NCBI RefSeq assembly: GCF_900112865.1
Contig: NZ_FONH01000001.1
Coordinates: forward strand, 558,001 to 622,000
Direction of reading: 5' to 3'
From: Dyella marensis
Lineage (GTDB): Bacteria > Pseudomonadota > Gammaproteobacteria > Xanthomonadales > Rhodanobacteraceae
Length of the DNA stretch: 64,000 nt
The notes below the pieces were generated by a model, which saw only the letters and a program-made list of their open reading frames with translations, ran no database searches and had not been told where the DNA came from. Each line of letters starts with the position of its first letter. Position 1 is the stretch's first letter. Of this stretch, positions 8,689-17,935 are shown piece by piece. Both the position numbers and the translations under genes were made by a program.

Positions 8689-9320
8689 CCGCCTCGCCCG
8701 CCCGGCCCGCGCTCCTGGAAGCGAGGGCGCTCGCCTTCTATCGCCAGGACGAACCCGTGTTCGGCCCGCTGGATTTCCAGCTGGCCGAAGGCGAGATCGC
8801 CCTGGTCGAAGGCGACAACGGCAGCGGCAAGACCACCTTGCTGCGCATCCTGGCCGGCCTGCTGCATGTCGAGGAAGGCGAGCTGCGCTGGCGCGGCGAG
8901 GCCTGGCAGCGCGACGCGCAGCTGGGCGACGTGCTGTTCCTCGGCCATCACCTGGGCCTGAAGGGCGACCTCAGCGCGCGCGAGAATCTCGCCGTCGCCG
9001 CCGGCCTGTACGGCCGCCGCGACGAGCCGGGCCCGGCCGACGCGCTGCGCCGGATCGGCCTGGCCGGCTACGAAGACGAACCCGTGCGCCGCCTCTCCGC
9101 CGGCCAGAAGAAACGCGCCGCGCTGGTGCGCCTGCTGTTGCTGCCGGCCACCTTGTGGCTGCTCGACGAGCCCTACGCCAACCTCGACCGCACCGGCATC
9201 GAGCTGGTCAACGGCCTGCTCGCGCAGCATGCGGCGCGCGGCGGCGCGGCCCTGGTCACCAGCCATGGCGCGGTGAGCTTCCTCGGCGGCGAGCCGCGCC
9301 GCATCCGGATGCACGCATGA
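8685..9320 (+). CDS. ccmA: Cytochrome c biogenesis ATP-binding export protein CcmA
   Basis: 211-aa ABC ATPase. Walker A is GDNGSGKT (43-50), the signature LSAGQKKR (137-144) and Walker B LWLLDEP (157-163). The short single-domain size and FLGHHLGLKGDLSARENL are typical of CcmA, which with CcmB forms the transporter that releases holo-CcmE in System I haem delivery. ATG overlaps the preceding TGA, and its own end overlaps ccmB by 4 bases, so translation is coupled on both sides. Confidence 0.96.
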   Translation: MTASPARPALLEARALAFYRQDEPVFGPLDFQLAEGEIALVEGDNGSGKTTLLRILAGLLHVEEGELRWRGEAWQRDAQLGDVLFLGHHLGLKGDLSARENLAVAAGLYGRRDEPGPADALRRIGLAGYEDEPVRRLSAGQKKRAALVRLLLLPATLWLLDEPYANLDRTGIELVNGLLAQHAARGGAALVTSHGAVSFLGGEPRRIRMHA

Positions 9321-10003
9321 GCCGGCCGCCGCTGGCCGCCGCCTGCGCCGCCCTGCTGCGCCGCGACCTGGTGCTGGCCTGGCGCCGCCGTGGCGACATC
9401 GCCATGCCGGTGCTGTATGCGCTGATCGTGGCCACGCTGTTCCCGTTCGCGCTCGGCCCGGAAGAAGCCCTGCTGCAGCGCATCGCCGGCGGCGTGGTGC
9501 TGGTCACCGTGCTGCTGGCCATGCTGCTGGCGCTGGATGCGATGTTCCGCGGCGACATCGAAGACGGTTCGCTGGAGCAGCTGGTGCTGGCGCCGCAGCC
9601 GCTGGCGCTGATGCTGGCGATGAAGATCCTGGCGCACTGGATCACCACCGCGCTGCCGCTGATCGTGATCGCGCCCCTGCTCGCCGGCATGCTGCACCTG
9701 CCGGGCGCGGCGATGCCGGTGCTGCTGCTGGCGCTGCTGCTGGCGACGCCGCTGCTCAGCCTGCTCGGCGCGATCCTGGTGGCGCTGACGGCCGGCACGC
9801 GGCGCTCTGGTATGCTCCTCGCGCTGATGCTGCTGCCGCTCTGCGTGCCGGTGGTCATCTTCGCCGCCGGTGCGGTTTCCGCGGCCCAACAGGGGTTGCC
9901 CTGGCTGGCTCCCGTCGCCTGGCTGGGCGCGGCGCTTGCCCTGGCCCTGGTGCTCGCGCCGCTGGCCTGCGCCGCCGCCCTACGTATCGCCCTGGATGCC
10001 TGA
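9317..10003 (+). CDS. ccmB: Haem exporter subunit CcmB
   Basis: 228 aa, six predicted transmembrane helices. The start at 9317 (ATGA overlap) gives MSRPPLAAACAALLRRDLVLAWRRR; family hallmarks include FRGDIEDGSLEQLVLAPQPL and the small-residue-rich helices LLALLLATPLLSLLGAILVALTAGTRRSG. It is the membrane subunit of the CcmAB complex. An internal upstream start in frame lies within ccmA and is rejected. Confidence 0.95.
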   Translation: MSRPPLAAACAALLRRDLVLAWRRRGDIAMPVLYALIVATLFPFALGPEEALLQRIAGGVVLVTVLLAMLLALDAMFRGDIEDGSLEQLVLAPQPLALMLAMKILAHWITTALPLIVIAPLLAGMLHLPGAAMPVLLLALLLATPLLSLLGAILVALTAGTRRSGMLLALMLLPLCVPVVIFAAGAVSAAQQGLPWLAPVAWLGAALALALVLAPLACAAALRIALDA

Positions 10004-10006
10004 CAC

Positions 10007-10765
10007 ATGGCCAACTGGATCCCCCTCTGGCTGCACAAGCTCGGCTCGCCGCCGATCTTCTACCGCTTCGCCGGGACGCTGCGGCCATGGGCGCTGGGCC
10101 TGGCCCTGCTGCTCGGGGCGGCCGCGCTGTACGGCGGGCTGGTGCTGGCGCCGGCCGATTACCAGCAGGGCGACGCCTACCGCATCATCTTCATCCACGT
10201 GCCCAGCGCCTGGATGAGCCTGTTCATCTATGGCGTGATGGCGCTGGCCTCGTTCATCGCCCTGGTCTGGCGGATCAAGCTGGCCGAGGTGGTGGCGATG
10301 GAATCGGCGCCGATCGGCGCGGCCTTCACCTTCGTCACCCTGGTCACGGGCTCCTTGTGGGGCAAGCCGATGTGGGGCACCTGGTGGACCTGGGACGCCC
10401 GCCTCACCTCCGAGCTGGTGCTGCTGTTCCTGTACCTGGGCGTGATCGGCCTGTACCACGCCTTCGAGGATCGCCGGCAGGGCGCGCGCGCCGCGGCCTT
10501 CCTGGCCATCGTCGGCATCGTCAACGTGCCGATCGTGCATTTCTCGGTGAACTGGTGGAACACGCTGCACCAGGGTTCCACCGTGCGCATCCTGGGTCCC
10601 TCCAAGATGAGCGGCGACATGCTGTGGCCGCTGCTGACCATGATGCTGGCGACCAAGCTCTACTACATCGCCAGCCTGTTCGGCCGCGTGCGCGCCGACC
10701 TGCTGGCGCTGGAGAGCGGCAAGGACTGGGTGCGGCAGATCGCCGAAGCGGAGGAACGCCGGTGA
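10007..10765 (+). CDS. ccmC: Haem ABC transporter permease CcmC
   Basis: 252 aa, six transmembrane helices. The periplasmic tryptophan-rich haem-handling motif WGTWWTWD is at 123-130, with the flanking external histidines at about 64 (IHVPSAW), 178 (VHFSVNW) and 188 (LHQG). CcmC loads haem onto CcmE. It begins three bases after ccmB; its TGA overlaps the GTG start of ccmD. Confidence 0.97.
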   Translation: MANWIPLWLHKLGSPPIFYRFAGTLRPWALGLALLLGAAALYGGLVLAPADYQQGDAYRIIFIHVPSAWMSLFIYGVMALASFIALVWRIKLAEVVAMESAPIGAAFTFVTLVTGSLWGKPMWGTWWTWDARLTSELVLLFLYLGVIGLYHAFEDRRQGARAAAFLAIVGIVNVPIVHFSVNWWNTLHQGSTVRILGPSKMSGDMLWPLLTMMLATKLYYIASLFGRVRADLLALESGKDWVRQIAEAEERR

Positions 10766-10950
10766 GCCATTTCCTCGCCATGGGCGGCTACGCCGCCTAC
10801 GTATGGCCGGCCTACGCGGTGTTCTTCATCGTCCTGGTCGCCGATTACCTGGCGCCCGGCATCCGCCGGCGCCGCCAGCTGCGCGAACTGCGCGCACGCC
10901 TGGCGCGCCAGAGCGCGCGCCAGCAACGCAACCCGACGCCCTCGTCCTGA
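10762..10950 (+). CDS. ccmD: Haem exporter protein CcmD
   Basis: 62-aa small membrane protein starting with GTG at 10762 that overlaps the ccmC stop. It has one transmembrane helix (about 15-35, [20 protein letters not shown]) followed by a basic cytoplasmic tail ([16 protein letters not shown]), the usual CcmD layout. CcmD stabilises the CcmC-CcmE complex. Size, position and charge distribution identify it although the family is weakly conserved. Confidence 0.92.
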   Translation: MSHFLAMGGYAAYVWPAYAVFFIVLVADYLAPGIRRRRQLRELRARLARQSARQQRNPTPSS

Positions 10951-10984
10951 CACTTACGCTGATTGGGCGACGCAGAGTGACCTT

Positions 10985-11452
10985 ATGAATCCCACCCGCA
11001 AACGCCGGCTCACCGTCGTACTCCTGGTTCTCGCGGCGGCCGTCGTGGCCATCGGCCTGACCGTATTCGCCCTGCAGCAGAACATGAATTACCTGTTCAC
11101 GCCCAGCCAGGTGCAGTCCGGCGAGGCCGGCCAGTACAAGACCTTCCGCCTCGGCGGCATGGTCAAGGCCGGCTCGATCCAGCGCGCGGCCGATTCGCTC
11201 AAGGTCACTTTCACCGTGATCGACGCCAGCGGCGCGATGCCGGTCGAATACAACGGCATCCTTCCCGACCTGTTCCGCGACAACCAGTCGGTGATCGCCA
11301 CCGGCCGTATGGACAACGCGCGCTTCATGGCCACCGAAGTGCTGGCCAAGCACGACGAGACCTACATGCCGAAAGAACTGAAGGACGCCATGGCCAAGGC
11401 GCACCAGGGCAAGACGATCAACGAGGCCGCCGCGCAGGACAAGCCGCGATGA
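10985..11452 (+). CDS. ccmE: Cytochrome c maturation protein CcmE (haem chaperone)
   Basis: 155 aa: short cytoplasmic basic N-terminus, one membrane anchor (9-30), and a periplasmic OB-fold. The haem-binding histidine is His123 in [10 protein letters not shown], the equivalent of the HxxxY motif in which haem is attached covalently and transiently. [12 protein letters not shown] and FRLGGMV are further family signatures. A 34-base gap precedes it, the largest inside the ccm cluster; its end overlaps ccmF by 4 bases. Confidence 0.97.
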   Translation: MNPTRKRRLTVVLLVLAAAVVAIGLTVFALQQNMNYLFTPSQVQSGEAGQYKTFRLGGMVKAGSIQRAADSLKVTFTVIDASGAMPVEYNGILPDLFRDNQSVIATGRMDNARFMATEVLAKHDETYMPKELKDAMAKAHQGKTINEAAAQDKPR

Positions 11453-13419
11453 CGCCGGAACTGGGGCAACTCGCGCTGATCCTGGCCCTGCTGCTGGCGC
11501 TGGCGCAGGGCGTGCTGCCGCTGCTCGGCGCCTGGCGCGGCAACGGTGCGCTGATGGCGGTGGCGCGGCCGGCCGCGGCCGGCCAGGCGGTGTTCGTGGC
11601 GCTGGCCTTCGGCGTGCTGAGCTGGGCCTTCCTGCATTTCGATTTCTCGGTGCGCTACGTCGCCGACAACTCCAACCTGGCCCTGCCCTGGTACTACCGG
11701 CTGGCCGCGGTGTGGGGCGCGCACGAAGGCTCGCTGCTGCTGTGGATCTTCATCCTCAACCTGTGGACGGTGGCGCTGGCCGCGCTCAGCCACAAGCTGC
11801 CGGACGTATTCGTGGCGCGCGTGCTCGGCGTGCTCGGCCTGATCGCGGTGGGCTTCATCGCCTTCATCCTGTTCACCTCCAATCCGTTCGAGCGCCTGCT
11901 GCCGATGCCGCCGGACGGCGGCGATCTCAACCCGGTGCTGCAGGACCCGGGCATGACCTTCCATCCGCCCGTGCTGTACATGGGCTATGTAGGTTTCTCG
12001 GTGGCGTTCGCGTTCTCCATCGCCGCCCTGCTCGGCGGCGAGCTGGAACAGGCCTGGGTGCGCTGGGCGCGGCCGTGGACCAATGTCGCCTGGGGCTTTC
12101 TTTCCGCCGGCATCGTGGCGGGCAGCTGGTGGGCCTATGCGGAACTGGGCTGGGGCGGCTGGTGGTTCTGGGATCCGGTGGAGAACGCCAGCTTCATGCC
12201 GTGGCTGGTCGGCGCGGCGCTGATCCACGCGCAGGCGGTGACCGAAAAGCGCGGCGCGCTGCGCGCCTGGACCATCCTGCTATCGATCTTCGCCTTCTCG
12301 CTGTCGCTGCTGGGTACGTTCCTGGTGCGCTCGGGCGTGCTCACCTCGGTGCATGCGTTCGCCTCGGATCCGAAGCGCGGCCTGTTCATCCTGTGCTTCC
12401 TGGCTGTGGTGGTCGGCGGCTCGCTGCTGCTGTATGCGCTGCGCGCGCCCAAGGTCGCCGGCGGCAAGCCGTTCGGTGTGGTGTCGCGTGAAACCGCCAT
12501 CCTGATCGGCAACCTGATGCTCACCGTAGCTGCGGCCATGGTGCTGCTCGGCACGCTGTTCCCGCTGCTGGGCGATGCGCTGAACCTGGGCAAGATTTCG
12601 GTGGGCCCGCCCTACTTCGGTTTCCTGTTCACTCTGCTGATGATTCCCATCGTGCTGCTGCTGCCGTTCGGCCCCTATCTGCGCTGGGGCGAGAAAGGCG
12701 GCCTGCCGCCGCTGAAGAACGTGGCCGTACGCGCCGGCATCGCCGCCCTGGCCTGCGCCATCGCCGCCGCCTTCACCACCGGCTGGGCGCTGAAGGCGAT
12801 CGCCGGTACCGCCGCGGCGGTGTGGTGTTGCGTCGGCACGCTGCTGTATGTGCTCAAGCGCTGGCGCGAGATGCCCGCCGGCCGCCGCTATCCGGCCGAG
12901 ATGGCCGGCATGCTGCTGGCGCATTTCGGCGTGGGCGTGTTCCTCGCCGGCGTGCTGCTGACCGAGGCACTGAGCGTCGAGCGCGACGTGCGCATGGCGC
13001 CGGGCCAGGTGCAGACCATCGGCGGCTATGACTTCCGCTTCGACGGCGTGCACGTTGCCGACGGCCCCAACTGGCAGGGCGACCAGGGCACGGTCACGGT
13101 GATGCGCGACGACCGCGAGATCGCGGTGATGCATCCGCAGAAGCGCACCTACACGCGCGGCCAGGTGCAGACGGAATCGGCGATCGATGCGGGCGTGACG
13201 CGCGATCTCTATGTCGCCCTGGGCGAGCCGATGGACCGCAACGATCCGGAAGGCGCCTGGGCGCTGCGCCTGTATCACAAGCCGTTCGTGCGCTGGATCT
13301 GGGCCGGCGGCCTGCTGATGATGCTGGGCGGTTTCTTCAGCGCGGCGGACAAGCGTTTCCGCCTGCGCCGCGAAGCTACGGAAAAGCTGCCGGCGAGCGC
13401 GCAGGAGTCGCACGCATGA
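11449..13419 (+). CDS. ccmF: Haem lyase CcmF
   Basis: 656-aa polytopic membrane protein. The WWD haem-handling motif [18 protein letters not shown] is around 235-252, with conserved external histidines nearby ([31 protein letters not shown]). A large periplasmic domain lies near the C-terminus before the last membrane helix. CcmF, with CcmH/CcmI, ligates haem to the CXXCH motifs of apocytochromes c. It overlaps ccmE and ccmG by 4 bases each. Confidence 0.97.
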   Translation: MTPELGQLALILALLLALAQGVLPLLGAWRGNGALMAVARPAAAGQAVFVALAFGVLSWAFLHFDFSVRYVADNSNLALPWYYRLAAVWGAHEGSLLLWIFILNLWTVALAALSHKLPDVFVARVLGVLGLIAVGFIAFILFTSNPFERLLPMPPDGGDLNPVLQDPGMTFHPPVLYMGYVGFSVAFAFSIAALLGGELEQAWVRWARPWTNVAWGFLSAGIVAGSWWAYAELGWGGWWFWDPVENASFMPWLVGAALIHAQAVTEKRGALRAWTILLSIFAFSLSLLGTFLVRSGVLTSVHAFASDPKRGLFILCFLAVVVGGSLLLYALRAPKVAGGKPFGVVSRETAILIGNLMLTVAAAMVLLGTLFPLLGDALNLGKISVGPPYFGFLFTLLMIPIVLLLPFGPYLRWGEKGGLPPLKNVAVRAGIAALACAIAAAFTTGWALKAIAGTAAAVWCCVGTLLYVLKRWREMPAGRRYPAEMAGMLLAHFGVGVFLAGVLLTEALSVERDVRMAPGQVQTIGGYDFRFDGVHVADGPNWQGDQGTVTVMRDDREIAVMHPQKRTYTRGQVQTESAIDAGVTRDLYVALGEPMDRNDPEGAWALRLYHKPFVRWIWAGGLLMMLGGFFSAADKRFRLRREATEKLPASAQESHA

Positions 13420-13958
13420 GCCGGCTGGTACCGTTCTTCGCTTTCCTGCTGCTGGTGGCGCTGTTCGGTTTCGGCATCTGGTGGAACACCCGCCACGACC
13501 AGCGCGAAGTGCCCTCCCCGCTGATCGACAAGCCCGCGCCGGCGTATGCGCTGCCGAAGCTGGACGATCCCGCGCAGACGGTCACGCGCGAGGCGATGCT
13601 GGGCAAGCCGTATCTCATCAACGTGTTCGCCAGCTGGTGCGTCGCCTGCGGCGAGGAACACCCGGTGCTGATGAGCGAAGGCCAGCGCGTCGGCGTGCCG
13701 CTGGTCGGCTACAACTACAAGGACGAGCCGGACGAGGCCAAGGCCTGGCTGGAGCGCCACGGCAATCCCTACGGGCTGGTGATCGCCGACCGCGAAGGCC
13801 GCACCGCGATCGACTTCGGCGTGTACGGCGCGCCGGAAACCTTCCTGGTCGATGCCAAGGGCGTGATCCGCTACAAGCGCATCGGCCCGCTGACGCCCGA
13901 GGTGATCGAGCGGGAACTCAAGCCCGCGATCGCCGCGCTGCGCAAGGAAGCGCCATGA
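13416..13958 (+). CDS. ccmG: Thiol:disulfide interchange protein CcmG/DsbE
   Basis: 180-aa membrane-anchored thioredoxin-fold protein. The signal anchor is at 4-23, and the active site WCVAC (Cys75, Cys78) replaces the more usual WCxTC/WCxPC dipeptide. GVYGAPETFLVDAKGVIRYKRIGPL is the cis-Pro region typical of CcmG. It reduces the apocytochrome CXXCH disulfide before haem ligation. Overlaps ccmF and ccmH by 4 bases. Confidence 0.95.
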   Translation: MSRLVPFFAFLLLVALFGFGIWWNTRHDQREVPSPLIDKPAPAYALPKLDDPAQTVTREAMLGKPYLINVFASWCVACGEEHPVLMSEGQRVGVPLVGYNYKDEPDEAKAWLERHGNPYGLVIADREGRTAIDFGVYGAPETFLVDAKGVIRYKRIGPLTPEVIERELKPAIAALRKEAP

Positions 13959-14425
13959 ACGCCGTGTTCCGTCGTGCCCTCTTTGCGCTGGCGTTGGCGC
14001 TGTGCTGCGGCGCGCTGAACGCGCAGGCGATCGACCCGCTGCCGTTCAAGGACCACGCCGAGGAAACCCGCTTCCAGCAGCTCACCCGCGAACTGCGCTG
14101 CCTGGTCTGCCAGAACGAGAACCTCGCCGACTCCAACGCCGATCTGGCGCGCGACCTGCGCCACCAGGTGTTCGAGCTGATGCGGCAGGGCAAGAGCGAT
14201 GCGCAGATCAAGCAGTACCTGGTCGACCGCTATTCCGACTTCGTGCTGTACGACCCGCCGGTGCAGGGCAGCACGCTGCTGCTGTGGTTCGGCCCGCTGG
14301 CGATCCTGCTTGCCGGCGCGGCCGTGGTGGTGGTGACCGTCCGCCGGCGCAGCCGCGCGCAGGCGCCCGCGTCGAACCAAAGCGCGAACGACAGCAGCCC
14401 GAACGACGAAGGGGACGATTGGTGA
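13955..14425 (+). CDS. ccmH: Cytochrome c-type biogenesis protein CcmH
   Basis: 156 aa: signal peptide (1-25), the redox motif LRCLVCQNENLADS (Cys49, Cys52) in a three-helix bundle, then one transmembrane helix (about 105-127) and a polar tail. The short form contains only the CcmH/CcmL domain; the TPR part is the separate downstream gene ccmI. A longer in-frame opening upstream lies inside ccmG and is rejected because it lacks a signal peptide. ATGA overlap with ccmG. Confidence 0.95.
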   Translation: MNAVFRRALFALALALCCGALNAQAIDPLPFKDHAEETRFQQLTRELRCLVCQNENLADSNADLARDLRHQVFELMRQGKSDAQIKQYLVDRYSDFVLYDPPVQGSTLLLWFGPLAILLAGAAVVVVTVRRRSRAQAPASNQSANDSSPNDEGDDW

Positions 14426-15462
14426 AGCCCGTTTTCTACCTGGCCGCCGCGGCGATGATCGCCGTGGCGCTGGCCCTGCTGCTGGTCCCGCTGGTCCGCC
14501 ACGGGCGCCGCCAGGGCCGTCCGCGCGGCATCTTCGTGCTGGCCCTGATCGTGGCCTTCGCCCTGCCGCTGGGCGCGGCGGGGCTGTACCTGCTGATCGG
14601 CACGCCGGTCGCGCTCAACGGCGTGGAGAAGCAGCCCGAGCAGCCGCTGTCGATCGACCAGGCCGTGGCCGAGCTGCAGAGCCATCTGCAGGCCGAGCCG
14701 AAGGACGCGCAGGGCTGGCTGCTGCTGGCGCAGACCTACGCCACCCTGCGCAAGTCGGCCGAGGCGCGCGACGCCTACGAGCATGTGCTGAACCTGCAGC
14801 CGGACAGCACCATCGCGATGGTCGGCTGGGCCGAATCCGATTCGATCGTCCGCACCGACCACCGGATCGACGGCCGCGCGCTCGAACTGCTGCAGCGCGC
14901 CGTGCAACTGGAGCCGGACAACCAGCGCGGCCTGTGGCTGCTGGGCATCAGCCAGTTCCAGCACGACCGCTATGCCGAAGCCGCCACCACCTGGCGCAAG
15001 CTGCAGCCGCTGCTCGACCCCGGCTCGACCGTGGCGAAGGCGGTGGCCGAGCAGATCGCCGTCGCCGATGCGCGCGCCGGCCAGCCGCCGGTCGCGCAGG
15101 CAACCGCCACGCCCGACGGCCCCGCCTTGCAGGTGCAGGTCTCGCTGGCGCCGAAGCTGAAAGACCAGTTGCACGTGGGCCAGACGCTGTTTGTCTATGC
15201 CCGTGCCGAACAGGGCCCGCCGATGCCGCTGGCCGTGGCCAGGCTGGACGCCTCCACCCTGCCCGCCACGGTGACGCTCACCGATGCGATGGGCATGACG
15301 CCGCAGCTGAAGCTGTCGTCCGCGGCGCGCGTGTTCGTCGGCGCGCGCATCAGCAGCAGCGGCCAGGCCATCGCGCAATCCGGCGACCTGGAAGGCGATG
15401 CCGGCGTGGTCGAGGTGAGCACCAGGGCGCCGATCAAGATCGAAATCGATAAGGTTCACTGA
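14422..15462 (+). CDS. ccmI: Cytochrome c-type biogenesis protein CcmI
   Basis: 346 aa, GTG start overlapping the ccmH stop. Two N-terminal transmembrane helices (about 4-25 and 38-60) are followed by a TPR region (about 75-215: QGWLLLAQTYATLRKSAEARDAYEHVL, RALELLQRAVQLEPDNQRGLWLLGISQF) and a C-terminal beta-rich domain (225-346). CcmI presents apocytochrome c to the CcmF/H lyase. Its TGA shares one base with the ATG of the acyltransferase gene, so the transcript continues beyond ccm. Confidence 0.93.
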   Translation: MKPVFYLAAAAMIAVALALLLVPLVRHGRRQGRPRGIFVLALIVAFALPLGAAGLYLLIGTPVALNGVEKQPEQPLSIDQAVAELQSHLQAEPKDAQGWLLLAQTYATLRKSAEARDAYEHVLNLQPDSTIAMVGWAESDSIVRTDHRIDGRALELLQRAVQLEPDNQRGLWLLGISQFQHDRYAEAATTWRKLQPLLDPGSTVAKAVAEQIAVADARAGQPPVAQATATPDGPALQVQVSLAPKLKDQLHVGQTLFVYARAEQGPPMPLAVARLDASTLPATVTLTDAMGMTPQLKLSSAARVFVGARISSSGQAIAQSGDLEGDAGVVEVSTRAPIKIEIDKVH

Positions 15463-16568
15463 TGAGCCACGACGCGCGACGCTATTTCAGCCTTCCCTCT
15501 CCGTTCCCCATGAAGCGTGGCGGCGAACTGCACGGCGCCCGCGTGGCGTTCGAAACCTGGGGCGCGCTGAGCGACGCGCGCGATAACGCGCTGCTGATCC
15601 TCACCGGCCTGTCGCCGAGCGCACATGCCGCCTCGAACGAGCAGGATCCGTCGCCGGGCTGGTGGGAGGCGATGATCGGACCGGGCAAGGCGATCGATAC
15701 GGACCGCTGGTTCGTGATCTGCGTGAATTCGCTGGGCAGCGACAAGGGTTCGACCTGCCCGGCCTCGATCGATCCGGCCACCGGCGAGCCGTACCGGCTC
15801 AGCTTTCCCGAATTGGCACTTGAAGACGTGGCCAACGCCGCGCATGCCGCGGTGAGTTCGCTCGGCATCGAGCAACTGGCCTGCCTGGTCGGCTGCTCGA
15901 TGGGCGGCATGAGCGCGCTGGCCTACATGCTGCTGCACCCCGGCAGCGTGCGCACGCATATCAGCGTGGACACGGCGCCGCAGGCGCAGCCGTTCGCGAT
16001 TGCGATCCGCTCGCTGCAGCGCGAGGCGATCCGGCTCGATCCGCAGTGGAACAATGGCCGCTACGACGACGCGCACTATCCGGAAACCGGCATGAGCATC
16101 GCGCGCAAGCTCGGCGTGATCACCTACCGCTCGGCGATGGAATGGAACGGCCGCTTCGCGCGTATCCGCCTGGACGCCGAGCAGCGCGACGACGACGTTC
16201 CCTTCGGCTTCGAGTTCCAGGTGGAGTCGTACCTGGAAGGCCATGCGCAGCGCTTCGTGCGCACCTTCGATCCCAACAGTTACCTCTACCTGTCGCGCGC
16301 CAGCGACTGGTTCGACATCTCCGAGTACGGCGAAGGCAGCATCCAGGCCGGCCTGAAGCGCATCCGCGTCGAGCAGGCGCTGGTGATCGGGGTCAGCACC
16401 GACATCCTGTTCCCGCTGGAGCAGCAGGAGCAGATCGCCGAGGGCCTGGAAGCGGCCGGTGCCGCGGTGGAATTCGTGGCGCTGGATTCGCCCCAGGGGC
16501 ACGACGCCTTCCTGGTCGATATCGAGAATTACAGCCGGGCCATCGGGGGCTTCCTGGGCCGCCTTTGA
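15462..16568 (+). CDS. MetX-family O-acyltransferase, probably serine O-succinyltransferase
   Basis: 368-aa alpha/beta hydrolase. The nucleophile is Ser146 in VGCSMGGMSALAYMLLHPG; the acid is Asp in VSTDILFP and the base His in GHDAFLVD near residues 345-350. In Xanthomonadales this subgroup has been reassigned from homoserine O-acetyltransferase to L-serine O-succinyltransferase for cysteine synthesis (established for Xanthomonas MetX/CysX enzymes); choosing between the two substrates here is inference. It is translationally coupled to ccmI (TGATG) and lies next to cysteine dioxygenase. Confidence 0.8.
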   Translation: MSHDARRYFSLPSPFPMKRGGELHGARVAFETWGALSDARDNALLILTGLSPSAHAASNEQDPSPGWWEAMIGPGKAIDTDRWFVICVNSLGSDKGSTCPASIDPATGEPYRLSFPELALEDVANAAHAAVSSLGIEQLACLVGCSMGGMSALAYMLLHPGSVRTHISVDTAPQAQPFAIAIRSLQREAIRLDPQWNNGRYDDAHYPETGMSIARKLGVITYRSAMEWNGRFARIRLDAEQRDDDVPFGFEFQVESYLEGHAQRFVRTFDPNSYLYLSRASDWFDISEYGEGSIQAGLKRIRVEQALVIGVSTDILFPLEQQEQIAEGLEAAGAAVEFVALDSPQGHDAFLVDIENYSRAIGGFLGRL

Positions 16569-16643
16569 GCCATCCGGGGCCCGCCGCCCCGCCCGGGGGC
16601 TGGTAAGATCGGCTTCTGTCGCAATCGCTCTTCCGAGAATCGC

Positions 16644-17228
16644 ATGCTTACCGTCGAATTCCCTGGCTGTCGCAAGCTCATCGATGCCATCGACACTGCC
16701 GTCAGCAAGCCCAGCACCCATGAGATCACCGACAGCCTGCGCAACAGCCTGTGCCAGCTGATCCGCGGCCAGGAAGTGAAGCTCCCCGACTGCGTCTTCG
16801 AGACCGTGGAAGGCCGCTACGCGCGCCGCGAGCTGTACCGCAGCGAGGACCACGACTACTGCGTGGTCGCCATGACCTGGGGCCCCGGCCAGGGCACCCC
16901 CATCCACGACCATTGCGGCATGTGGTGCGTCGAGGGCGTCTGGAGCGGCGCGCTGGAAGTAGTCCAGTACGAGCGCCTGGCCGACGAAGGCAGCCAGTGG
17001 CGCTTCCAGCCGGTCGGCTCGATCCAGGCCGGCCCCGGCTCCGCCGGCAGCCTGATCCCGCCGCACGAGTACCACACCATCCGCAACCCCAGCGACGACG
17101 CCGTGGCGGTCAGCCTGCACATCTACTCCGGCCCGATGACCCACTGCGCCATCTTCAAGCCCGTCGTCGGCGCCACCCAGTGCTACGAACGCACCGACCG
17201 CCAGCTGGGCCTCGACCCCGTCCACTGA
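16644..17228 (+). CDS. Cysteine dioxygenase family thiol dioxygenase
   Basis: 194-aa cupin. The 3-His iron site is visible as His88 and His90 in GTPIHDHCGMWC plus His144 in PHEYHTIRNP. Cys95 and Tyr161 occupy the positions of the Cys-Tyr crosslink of mammalian-type cysteine dioxygenases, which favours cysteine (to cysteine sulfinate) over 3-mercaptopropionate. The adjacent cysteine-biosynthesis acyltransferase supports a sulfur amino acid role. A separate promoter is possible, with TAAGAT around 16602-16607. The 3' end carries the tRNA-Leu promoter. Confidence 0.88.
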   Translation: MLTVEFPGCRKLIDAIDTAVSKPSTHEITDSLRNSLCQLIRGQEVKLPDCVFETVEGRYARRELYRSEDHDYCVVAMTWGPGQGTPIHDHCGMWCVEGVWSGALEVVQYERLADEGSQWRFQPVGSIQAGPGSAGSLIPPHEYHTIRNPSDDAVAVSLHIYSGPMTHCAIFKPVVGATQCYERTDRQLGLDPVH

Positions 17229-17240
17229 ACCCGGCATAAT
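17212..17240 (+). promoter_or_regulatory. Candidate promoter of tRNA-Leu
   Basis: TCGACC (17212-17217) and CATAAT (17235-17240) are separated by 17 bases and lie 14 bases before the mature tRNA 5' end. The -35 half lies within the 3' coding end of the dioxygenase gene. Confidence 0.5.
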
Positions 17241-17253
17241 GCCCCGCTGCAAT

Positions 17254-17339
17254 GCCGGTGTGGCGGAATGGTAGACGCGGCGGACTCAAAATCCGCTTCT
17301 GGCGACAGAGTGGAGGTTCGAGTCCTCTCACCGGTACCA
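17254..17339 (+). tRNA. tRNA-Leu (anticodon CAA)
   Basis: The 86-base sequence folds as a class II tRNA with a long variable arm, anticodon loop CTCAAAA (anticodon CAA, reading UUG), T-arm GGTTCGAGTCC and encoded CCA. The first acceptor pair is a G-U wobble. It is the left neighbour of the accessory region. Confidence 0.97.
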
Positions 17340-17380
17340 AGAGGTAGTTTTGGGACGTTCCATAGAGTCCAGAGCGCTTA

Positions 17381-17411
17381 AAAAAAAGCCCGCAGATATG
17401 CGGGCTTTTTT
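17381..17411 (+). terminator. Intrinsic terminator after tRNA-Leu
   Basis: A run of A residues leads into the arms GCCCGCA and TGCGGGC with a three- to four-base loop, followed by six or more T residues. The A and T flanks make it usable from both strands. Confidence 0.9.
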
Positions 17412-17935
17412 ATGTCTATCGCCCGCCTAATCCAAGCAGACGGCCATTCTTTGCGTCTTCGACACCAGTGAGAAGATCGCGTCTTCCTGGTCGCCTCGAT
17501 GGGCGACGAACCATTCCGGGATCGCGACATTTTGCGGCCAGCGAAATCAGCCGACTGTCATGACGCAGCCTATGGGCGGTGAGGGTCCCGACCAAATCAC
17601 CCAAGACAACGTCGTGTGCCTTCCACGAGGCGTTCACCAAATCATTCCAGCAATGCCATACAGCCCTCAGGGACCCTAAGGGCGTCTTTCCGGCTCCGGC
17701 GGTCTCACGAAACGAGATGACGCTGTGTTTTACTGGTTCGACATAACTGGAAACGTGTGAAGTCCTGGGTGCACTCGTTTGCGTGGACACGAAGATTCGT
17801 CCGCCCCCGGAGGATCGCCCCTCCTGCGGAGTAAATCCGTAGCTAGGAGTCGTTAAGCCCGATGCACTGGGTGTGTTGGCACCCAATAGGGAAACCTTAG
17901 TACGATCGAATTACCTAGGATCGGGGGGGAGGGAA
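17412..17935. other. Left edge of accessory region, no recognisable gene
   Basis: About 520 bases of lower GC than the flanks. A minus-strand frame is open at 17416-17886 (156 codons), but its product shows no recognised domain. Its HRLRHDSRLI segment is only faintly reminiscent of a tyrosine recombinase C-terminus, and no integrase can be supported. A weak promoter pair, TTGGCA (17876-17881) and TAGTAC (17898-17903), precedes the SIR2 gene. Confidence 0.4.

Noticed and set aside
17416-17886. 156-codon minus-strand frame as an integrase remnant
   Set aside because: One short stretch (LTAHRLRHDS) is faintly similar to a recombinase motif, but no catalytic Arg-His-Arg-Tyr set can be traced.
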